Positions 24,986-35,300 of a DNA stretch of 64,000 bases are shown one piece after another. The notes under the pieces were generated by a model that was given only the letters and a program-made list of their open reading frames with translations, made no database searches and was not told the DNA's origin. Made by a program: the position numbers and the translations under genes. How positions within the stretch are numbered: position 1 is the first letter of the stretch; each line of letters starts with the position of its first letter. The stretch comes from Hydractinia symbiolongicarpus (lineage: Eukaryota; Cnidaria; Hydrozoa; Anthoathecata; Hydractiniidae), in NCBI RefSeq assembly GCF_029227915.1, contig NC_079879.1, positions 19,732,501 through 19,796,500 of the forward strand. The letters are read 5' to 3'.

Positions 24986-25975
24986 TTAAATCATTTGAAC
25001 ATAACATTGGCTATCATCTTCAATCAAATCATCTAGTGTTAATTCATCTGGCAATATGTTAAACGATGGAAATAAAAAATACTTCCATGACTGTCTCCGA
25101 TTTTTGAGTAAAAATGAAAACTTGATTCTTCTTTGTTTTTTAAAGCACTTCTTTATTAATGCCCACACAAAATTTCTGATCGACACTGCTTCTTGAATAT
25201 GTTTAACAAATGAAATGTATGATAAATCAGCTGCCAAGAGAATACAATGGATTAAAAGCAAGCTACTGATTATCACCAAAGCTGCCACAATAACCATAAC
25301 AAAAAGAGGTAGCTCACCAATGTCTTCACATACACTTAAATTTAAAGCAGGATACTTTAATGACACATCTGAGAGTGTGTGATCGTGGATATAACAAGCA
25401 TCAAATGATGAGTAAGTCACATAAAAAGCAAATAACAATCCAACAAACGAATAGCAAAGAAAAGTAAAGTAATATGCAAAATTGGATAAACCAACACAGT
25501 TGTTTATGAAAGAGCTATGATGACATAACATACGAATGCAAGTATTACAGTTTCGACAATGATGTGTGCCATAAGTTCTCACTCTTTCGCAAGTGGAACA
25601 GTAATCGAGGTGCTCTGGTATATTTTTTCTTAAGAGGTTAAGCTCTTCACGACTGGGAGGTTTTCCCGCCTTAGTAACCATTGCAGCAAAGTAGTTAAAG
25701 GTAACATTTATCCAAAGATACACTGCAATTACAGAATGCAAAATTGGAATCCATTTCGATTTACTTTTTTTAAAATTTATTTCTATGAGCTTTACAAAAT
25801 ATATCACTATACTTGCAATTATAAACAAAATTACTGGTCCGCAGTGACATAAAACCTGCGCAAGCTTGTACCACTTCTTATGTCGAATGGGTGGGAAAAT
25901 TCTCTTTAAGTTCTTTACAATATAAATCGACTGTAGAATGATAAATGTGGCTACGATTGCCGCTATCACTGCCAT
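24986..25975 (-). CDS. ZDHHC palmitoyltransferase homologue with CHHS in place of DHHC
   Basis: Single-exon gene of 329 residues, start ATG at 25975 (MAVIAAIVA). Members of this family transfer palmitate to protein cysteines and have four membrane helices around a cytosolic Cys-rich domain. Hydrophobic segments are visible near residues 2-17, 44-63, 80-97, about 170-195 and 225-250. The Cys-rich domain runs from about residue 127 (CSTCERVRTYGTHHCRNCNTC) to FINNCVGLSNFAYYF. Most zinc-ligand Cys and His are kept, but the catalytic tetrapeptide reads TGT CAT CAT AGC, that is CHHS. The Asp is Cys and the acyl-accepting Cys is Ser. No TTxE motif follows the last helix. The intact frame argues for a functional protein without normal autoacylation, perhaps a pseudoenzyme. 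The lack of introns, unlike the other complete genes here, would fit a retrocopy. Confidence 0.9.
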   Translation of the reverse strand: MAVIAAIVATFIILQSIYIVKNLKRIFPPIRHKKWYKLAQVLCHCGPVILFIIASIVIYFVKLIEINFKKSKSKWIPILHSVIAVYLWINVTFNYFAAMVTKAGKPPSREELNLLRKNIPEHLDYCSTCERVRTYGTHHCRNCNTCIRMLCHHSSFINNCVGLSNFAYYFTFLCYSFVGLLFAFYVTYSSFDACYIHDHTLSDVSLKYPALNLSVCEDIGELPLFVMVIVAALVIISSLLLIHCILLAADLSYISFVKHIQEAVSIRNFVWALIKKCFKKQRRIKFSFLLKNRRQSWKYFLFPSFNILPDELTLDDLIEDDSQCYVQMI

Positions 25976-26143
25976 ATTTGTTTACAATGTTTGATATGTT
26001 TTGCTATGTCAGCATTCTTAAAGTTCCATAGTTTCAAGTTTTAAAAACCGGTAGCGATAGCATGAATAAGTAAACACGATAGGTTACTTTCTGTTCGACA
26101 GCCGTGATATTTTCGTGTTCGCTTACGCGAAGAAACGACAACA

Positions 26144-26154
26144 AACATGGCGGC
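26144..26154 (+). promoter_or_regulatory. YY1-like element AACATGGCGGC
   Basis: The site matches the YY1 consensus AAnATGGCGGC. It lies in the roughly 350 bases between the divergent acyltransferase-like gene (start 25975, minus) and the convertase (start 26324, plus). Such elements are common at animal transcription start regions. A functional role here is inference. Confidence 0.4.
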
Positions 26155-26179
26155 GTTCTACAAAGCGTGTGATTCTTGA
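26147..26179 (+). other. Upstream ORF in the convertase 5' leader
   Basis: ATG at 26147 opens a 10-codon frame ending TGA at 26177-26179. A good donor (GAG|GTAAGA at 26219/26220) and acceptor (TTTTCCAG ending 26321) suggest a 5' UTR intron 26220-26321, placing this short frame in the leader exon. It could dampen translation of the convertase. Confidence 0.4.
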
Positions 26180-26323
26180 TTGAAACCCATTGAAGTGTAA
26201 AATATGCACAAATATTGAGGTAAGAATATTTTATGGTTTGAAAGTGCATGCTAATATGAAACTAATTAAAAAATAATATGGAGAATAAATTAAACCTTAT
26301 TTTATGTAAATAATTTTCCAGAG

Positions 26324-29300
26324 ATGAAGTTCTCTTTCATTTTGCATTGTTTCTTGGTCCACATTTTATTACAATTTTACTTAGTTTTGGCTGCTGAAGA
26401 TTCCGAGAAGATACATTTTACAAACTCGTGGGCAGTTCATATTGAAAATGGAGATGACAGTATTGCAAATAATATTGCCGACAAACATGGTTTTATCAAC
26501 TTTGGACAGGTAAAATCAGCCGCCTCTGCTGTTTCAATTTTTGCAGATTTTTTTCTGGATCATCTCAAGCTAAAAAAATAGATGAGTTGCATGGCAACAT
26601 AATGTTTTGATTTGGCATTGAGATCAATAGACATGCGCAGAGGCGCACAGTTAAAAATGTAAACAACTGGCCCGAAAAAGATCAAAGATGTTAGGGAAAA
26701 AAGTGACCCCCAAATTGGTTTGCTTTTAAACAGATAAAATAGTAGTTAATCTTATATTTCTAAACATTTATATATAACTTGCTGTAGTGTAAATATCCAT
26801 TTGGTCTTTGCGATCCTTCTGCTCTTGCCTGTCAGAATAAATCAATACTAGATACAATAATAATACTATATAAATACTAATCAATACTAGTAGCATCATT
26901 TTAATGATTTATGTTCTTTATTTTAACTAAATGCAAACTAGCATACAATGATGGTACAATTTCTCTACTTTTTAAAAAAACTGTTTATTTTGAAGTTTAA
27001 ACATCACTGTACACCAACAATTATAATAAAGTTAAATCCAGTGTCACCAATAGCCTCAACCTGGAATGTTACAATTTTGCTGTGGTACAGTTTTGCAAAG
27101 TTAGTTTTGGACTCGGTAAAAAGTAGCAAGATTTGCTGGGTAATAATGCAAATTACGCCAATACTATTTTTAACCCTTTGTTACACATGTAGGTGAAGAA
27201 TTTAGTTGACAAAAAGAATCTCCTAAGATTATTCAAAACAAAATCCAGTAAATTTGTACCACCCTCACAAAGAAATAAAAGTCATGCAGGTCCGAAAAAG
27301 ATAGGAAGCAGTGGTCCACAGAAATTTGCCTCACTTAAACATTGTGGCAGTAACCCTTATAAACCAAAAAAAATTAAATGGTTACTAAAGGTAATTTTTA
27401 GACTATATATCCATATTTTTTTCTTTAGACCACTTATCAAGGTTATAGATTTCCTTGTTTACATTTTTAGTATTAAGCTTTTTCAGCTCTGGCATCTATG
27501 TGGCAGAAAAAAAGATAGACTGTTAGGTAAAGCAAAGTTTTTCTCAGTCCATTTCGTCACACAAATGCAGTCTAAGGACTTTAAATGAATTCTAATAAAT
27601 CGGAAGACATCAGTCTACGCTTGACAATTTTAAAACCTTACTAATGTTTCCAACCTTGCTTCACCAAATCCTGGCGTCTTTTTTCCTGCCACGTAAATGC
27701 CAGAGCCAACAAGCTAACCACTGAAAAGTAAACAAATAACATCATGTAGGAATTCATCTATATAGCTGTAATGTCTTTCAATATTTTGCTTCCACAATTC
27801 ATTTTTAAATTAAAACGTGAATAATTAATTCTGTCGATTATAGCTTTAGTGCCACTTGCTTGTGAAATTATACAGAAAGAAATGATTTATATACTTATTA
27901 AAGAATAGCTTTAATAGTAACAAAGCTGGAACATAAAGTAAATCTCTATCTTTGACGTGTGAAAAAACTAAAAGAACCATTTATAACTCCACATTCACAT
28001 GTTTTGTGACTTATTTGAAAGAAACCAGGTGCTAGCTATTTATGTAAAATTTGTTATTGATAAGGTATTTTCATCACGCTAAGCTTTATATATAATGTGC
28101 AATTTATATGTTAAATTTCCATAAGACTATGATTTAACTATGATTTACATAGAATAATAAAATCAACCTGTTTGGTAAGTTTTTAGAATAAATATTAAAA
28201 AATACTGCAATTGATATTATTTAACTTATAACTTTGCAAAAATACAAAACCAAGTGGTACTGTTACTAAATACATCTTCTTTTTATATTGTTACATTGTT
28301 ATTTATACCAATCATCATCTTTCTAATTGTGCAAATATATTTTAAGAAAAATGTATTTAAGTTAGGGTATTTTCCAAAAATGAAAAAAATCAGTTTTTTA
28401 CTATGTGATAAAATCAAATATTTGTTCACACATAATCATCTTAGGTATTAATTCTTACTACTCAATTATGTTCAAGCATGGTTCAAGGTTATAAAAATAG
28501 CGGCCTCCAAGAGGAAAACGATTTTTGTATGTAGTTAAAAGATTCTTTTGAGGTTTTTCTACAACATTTCCCATAAAAATTTACTTTTCAAAGTCATCAG
28601 GTTTTTTGTGATTTTTGTTTTTAAAATTTTTTTTTGTTTTACCCATACTCGACTGTGTGAGATTACGAATGTAATACTAAATATCTGCAACAGTAGAAAA
28701 TGTTAAGAAAAAATTTAAAAATGGTTTTTAGATTAATGTTTTGTGATCCCAAAAAAGCAAACAGAAAACATGAGAACCTATAGTAGTTTTGTAAATGGGA
28801 TCTCATTTGTGGGAGAGGGGTCATTATTTATTCGTTTCTATTAAAACTTCAAACTTTATTTTTTCTTAATAATTTTTATTCGATTAAGGAAATCATACAA
28901 GCTTTCTAAAAGTATATACATTGATGTATCACAGTAAAGTTTTAATGAATTAATAGCATTTTATAATATCACATCTTTTTTGTATACCCATGCCTTAATA
29001 AAAATTTCAGGCTGGAGATGTGTTGTACGCCGGTCAATTTGCTTGTTGAGAAGACTTTGACAGAAATTCTTTTTTACTAAATGGATATAACCCCTTAACC
29101 ATCTGCGATGAGCCCATCAACTAGACACAAGAAATATTCTTAAACTTATAACTTTGAATAATATTTTTACTCAAATCTAAAGCCAAGATTTTTTTTCAAA
29201 AAATATGGGTCTGATATATTTTCTTAACCTTCTATTAGACACTTAATGATTGTTTTCCATGCATATTGGATATTTTTTTATAAACATTTCCATTGGAAAA

Positions 29301-32300
29301 GGAAAAAAACATTAAAAAATTTTATCTTAAAAGGGAAAATTATTTTTCGATTTATTGTCAAAAATGGGTGATATATTTCAAAAAATAAAAAAATGCAACT
29401 TAATTATGTCTGTTTTTACCTCAATAAGAGCAATTTCTTTGCCAGCAATATGCTTTTTTCAACAGGCCGCGTAAGAAGACTGAAAATAGTAACAAAAATG
29501 ACATTGCAAAGTGCAACACGTAACAAACCGCAGCGAGAGACCTCCAAGAAAGGACATTGAAAAGAAGACGAAACATTGGATTTGTTACAACTTATTTTTT
29601 AATAAACATGACCAAAATTCTACTATTCATATTGTTCATTCAAGCGATAGCGAATATTTGTCAGAGTTTTCTACACTGCAATAACCCAGAAGAAATATAT
29701 GAAATTAAATTTATGAACACATTAATAAAACCAAATGTACAAAGTAAATCCTAAAAGTATATACCAAAATAAATCTTTCTTATTCGTCAAAAAACAACGA
29801 CAACCAACAATTTTTCTCAAATGAACAAACAACCTTCATAAAAAGAGCTTGACCTTTTCAAACACTTTTGATGCATTGTCCCTCTCCCGTTTATCATCAT
29901 CATCATCATCATCATCATCATTCTTGGCTTAACGTTCATTTTCCATGCTAGCATGGGTTGGACGGTGGATATTAATGACCCTCTTCCAATCTGATCTAGA
30001 CTGTGTTAGATGTAAACTCAACTTCCTCTGTATCAAGTCTGTCCTTATAACCTCCTGCCAAGTCTTTCTCGGTCTGCCTCTGGGCTTTGCTCCAGAAACT
30101 ATCAAGTCTTTACACTTTCTTACCCAATTACCCTCCTCCATTCTTTCCAAGTGCCCCAGCCAATTCAATCTTCTTATCTGGATAACATCTTTAAGTTATA
30201 ATTTTAAAAAGGGTTAAAAAAATGAAATTGTATTAACAAAGGATAACAGTAGCCCATTCTTTTTGATGGACCTCACCTTGGAAAGTTCACATATTAAATG
30301 AGAAACAATTCAGGGGGTAAAAGGGACAATTTTTTTCTCTAGGAAAGAAGTGTATCACAGAAATTGCGAAATTCAAAACTGTGTAATCTTTCGAGAACCT
30401 GCTTTACTTTCGTTTGTTTTTCGAGTTGTTGATGACATTCGTTCACCCATTAGCTCACTTAGCAAAGTAATATGTTTACCCCTGGTCAGAAATTAGATTT
30501 TTATTTGTGCAAAACTAAAATAAAAAACTCTGCTTATGAGTTGTGAGAAAAGATAATCATAAGTGGCGAGCAGCACGAAAATTTAGCTTTAAAATAGTAA
30601 ATTTAAAAATTTAAAAATGGAAAAGGGGAACAAACAAGTGAAAAAATATTGGTAAAATAAAAGTGAATGTAAATTATACAATGGCATGGATTTGATGACC
30701 AGTGAATATATACAAATATAAAGAAAACTTTATTTTTTGCATTTAAGAAATCCAGATGAACTTTGTCTTACCATCATTTCCCTCTGGAAAAAATCGTCAG
30801 TGAAGTGTTTTGAGCAGATATAAAAACCAGAATCTTTTAGTAAAGACCCTTCTCTTGTAATCGCTTGCAGCAAGTTTTTTGTTTAATTTTTCTAAAGATA
30901 TCTTATGAAAACTAAGCTCTTTGTTTAACGTAGAGTGACTTGAACAACTGAAAGCTGGTCAACTTGGCATATTTGTCATAAAATAAGAAGGAATTGCTAG
31001 CAGCTATATAAGATATATTTTATCAAAACTATAAACAATTTAAAAAATTGTTGCTTTAATAAACTAGCCGCTGCATTTAGAATTGTGCTTTCTGCACTTT
31101 GCAAGGTTACACATCACGTTCGTCCCAGTCTTTTTTTTACAGAAATGGGGTTTTTCTTATGGTAGTAGTAAGAATATATCAAAAAATAATTTTTGTGTAG
31201 TAGTTCCCCTTTAAATATTATGGCTTGTTTGCCACATATTTAGTTTACAAACATTTAAGAACACTTATTATGTGAAAAATGTGTGTTCTATTGACAAAAT
31301 TACAAAAGATTATTAGACCCCTTTTTAACGCACTGTTGAAAAGACTTGTTCCTGAAGAAACTTTCTGAATAATACTGTAGTATCTTACTGTTTTCCCTCA
31401 AAAAGTAACTTGAAATATATGTCAATATTAATTTTTTGTACAGATTGGTAGTTTGCCTGGATATTTTCATTTTGTCCATAAAAAAACAGGTGGCAGACGT
31501 AAAAGAAGAGAGGTTGACAATGTGGAAACTTTGCTTTCTGAGGAAAAGGTAAGCTATTTTTGTTATAGATGTAATTTTTCTAAATGGTTTTTTTAAATAT
31601 AAAAAAATAGAGCAGCTTAAGATGTTATTTTACCAACCTTGAGTTCATGAAATGGGAGTTTTGTGTTTTCCCATTAAAAGCTTTTGTTAACATTTTTATT
31701 TAGATAAAATGGGTTGAACAACAGTGTGTTTTAGAACGGGAGAAGAGATCAATAGTTCCAGATTATGTTCAATCAATACATTCTACGTTATATTCAATCC
31801 ACGATCCCATGTATAATGAACAGTGGTATTTGGTACGAATATTAGTATTATTATAATTATCATTTTTTATTAATTTACAATGTTGAATGCTATAGAAGTT
31901 TTTTTATAATATTCTTATTTTCTATCCTATAGAATAATGTTGGTCAATCTAGTGGACCATCTGGTTTAGATATCAATGTTTTACCAGTGTGGGCCCAAGG
32001 GATTTCTGGAAAAGGTGTTGTTGTTGCTATTTTAGATGATGGTAAGCTCCAGTTCTCTTTGCAAAATTCTTATCACTCACTGTTTTTGTAGTTTTTTTAA
32101 AAATTTTGTCCAGCTTACAAGTATAATTGTGAGTGTTTCGTTTCAGGACTTGATCACACTCATCCTGATTTGAGAGCAAATTATGTGAGTACATAATCCG
32201 CAGTGTTAGTAGTAAAATTATAAATAAGCATTTTTAAAGGGAAGGCATCAGCACAAGAATGATCGATAAATGAAGGCGAAAAATGTTTTTATTTCTTAAA

Positions 32301-35300
32301 TGTCAAAATTATAAATCTAATCAAAATTTCAGGATGCACGCGCGAGTTATGATTTTAACGATTACGATGAAGATCCAATGCCGAACTCGAAAGACTCCAG
32401 TAACTGGTTAGTTTGTTCTGTTAGTTGAACAGATCATGGTTTAAATTTAAGTAAAATGTCTATTTATCTGTATTTGATTATGATTTATTTATTAAATATT
32501 TTTTGAAGTCATGGTACAAAGTGTGCAGGAGAAGTCGCTGCAGAAGCCGGTAACGATATCTGTGGAGTTGGAGTGGCTTTTAACTCTAGCATTGGAGGTA
32601 TGTTATATGGATAATGTTCTTTTCAAATATTCTTTTTCATTTCTCTCTATACCATGATAAACATAAGTATATGAATATTTGGGAGCAACTTTGTTTCTCT
32701 TTGAACTATTAGGGCCCGTTACACAAAATAACCCGTTGAAATCAGCACAAATAAGATATTACAATTTCTTTTTCTTTTTAACTGCTAAAATTTCAACTCT
32801 TCAATATTTAGGTATTCGTATGCTTGACGGTAACGTTACCGACACAATCGAAGGAAGTGCTTTAAGTTTTAAAAAAGACTTCATCGATATCTACAGTTGT
32901 GCTTGGGGGCCTAAAGATGACGGAAAGCGGTTTGGTAGGCCCGGCACTCTTGCAAGTAAAGCACTAGAGCTCGGAACAAAAGAAGTATGTCTAACAAAAA
33001 ATATTTTGCTTAAATAGAGCAAAGTTTGCACAGTCAATTGTTTGCAATTTTAACTAACTATTAACTAACTTATCTTTTCTGTTCTTGCTTTCAGGGTAGA
33101 AATGGTCTTGGCTCCATATTTGTATGGGCAACTGGTAATGGGGGACTGACAGATGACGATTGCAACTGCGATGGTTACACCACAAGTGTGTACACTATAT
33201 CAGTTGGAGCCATCAGCGACCATGGGTTGTCCACCTACTATACTGAAAGTTGTGCTTCGACACTAGCTGTGACGTACAGTGGAGGTTCCCATCGAGAAAA
33301 GAAAGAAAATAAGATTGTAAATGATTGCTTAATCATTTTTTTTTTTAAATATATAAAATTTAGATTCTGTTACTCCTGGTTATTAATTTTTTTTATATTT
33401 CAGGTAACTACAACATTAAATCATAAATGTACAGATGAATTTAAAGGGACTTCTTCAGCTGCTCCCCTCGCAGCTGGTATAATTGCATTAGCATTAGAAG
33501 CAAAGTAAGTGTTCTTTGAAGCAACATTTTAATACAAAAAACTAATATACAAAACTCATACACGTATTTTAGACCTAAAACTTTTCCAACAAGTGCCCTG
33601 TCATTTTATTAATACCCTTTTTTGTAAAGAAAAACTGGTGCAAGCGAAGTAACACGAATATAAAGTGCATTTACAGACTTCTCATTATTTCAGCGGAAAC
33701 TTAACTTGGCGTGATGTGCAGCATTTGATCGTAGAAACATCTCTGATGACAAGTCCGCTGGACGAAGGCTGGCGCAGAAATGGAGCTGGTAAATGGTTTA
33801 ATCAGAAGTTTGGGTTTGGTCGTATGGACGCTTCTGCATTGGTTACTAAAGCTCAGGGATGGACCAATGTCAATAATTTGCGCACGTGCTGGAGTGACAA
33901 GAATGACGGACCCTGGTAAGTTGTTTCTTTATTTGTGAAGTTAATTTTCGGTTTATCTTTCTATTTATAACCTGTGAGTAAAATGTAAAAACGCACTATA
34001 TATAAAATATTGGTGTCATCTTGGTGTCAGAAGGGCTGTGTTAGTTTCTCTTTTTAATTTAGAATCTAAAAACATCGAGTATTTTTATTTAGGTCCATTC
34101 CAAGCGGGGGTACGGTGTTGATTGCTATGAACGTTAGTGCATGCGCAGACACAAACTCCGAGGTAAAGTCACTGGAACACGTGCAAGTTGTTTTGTCTCT
34201 AAAGCATCGACATCGTGGTCGTGTTAGTATAGAACTTATATCGCCATCTGGCACAAGAACGCAACTGTTGAAAACACGAAGAAATGATAAATCGACAAAA
34301 GGCTTAAAAGTAAGAGTTTCTAGTAGATAGTTTTAAGTTAGGATTCGGAAAGCTTTTCTAAGAAAATTCGCCGATAAGTATGTTTCCAGAGGTTAGGTAA
34401 TGTTTGTTTTTGTAACCTTAGGACTGGGTGTTTATGAGTGTCCATTTCTGGGGTGAAGATCCAAAAGGAATTTGGACCCTAGCTGTGACTGAAAACGAAA
34501 ATAACGGAAGAGACCATCATCGCATCAAGAGCAAGTTCGGCGACTTTGAGGATGCCACTGAGGCGTTTCAAGATGAGATGGAATCGAAAGCGGGTAAGGA
34601 CGCGGAACATGAAAGTATTGTTGATGATGATGATCTGTTCAAATCATCCGAAGAATTCGAAAACAATGTTTTTAAGGACGATACGTACGGTAAAAAGAAG
34701 GAAGAGAAAAAAATAGAAGATAAGCCAAAGAATAGAGAGAAAAATGATAAGTTACATATGGAGAAGAAGAAAAAGAAGACTGACGATAAAGTGAAGCATT
34801 TCGGCAAACACAGAAGTGTGAAAAAGAAGAAGAAAACGAATGAGGAAGAAGTTGCTAATGAAATAGTTGAAGAACTTTTAAAAGGAGCAAAGAACTCGAA
34901 ACTAGATCAATACGTTGGCACAGAACAGACAAACAACACTAAACAAATAAGTGAAGCTGGGCAATCGAACACAACGAACAAATTACCAAACCAAAACAAC
35001 ACACATATCCGAACAAACGAGACAAATAGAGGATCTAACCTATCGCGCATCGTAGATGCTTTTGCTGCTGCAAGGAACACGAGTTATAGTAACGAGGAGA
35101 ACACCATGTTGGAGAGTTTACTAAAAACAGTCCTTTCTGAAGTATTCACGAATTTTCGCGCCGAAGATGGCCAAGGTAGCAAATTCGAACAGCGTCTGCG
35201 TGCTTTGGAAGCTGTACTTTTTAAAAACGAAACAAAACCCATCGAAGAAACACTTAGCTCCATTCTTATGAAAGCTTTAAAGGATGGAAAAGCGATTGAT

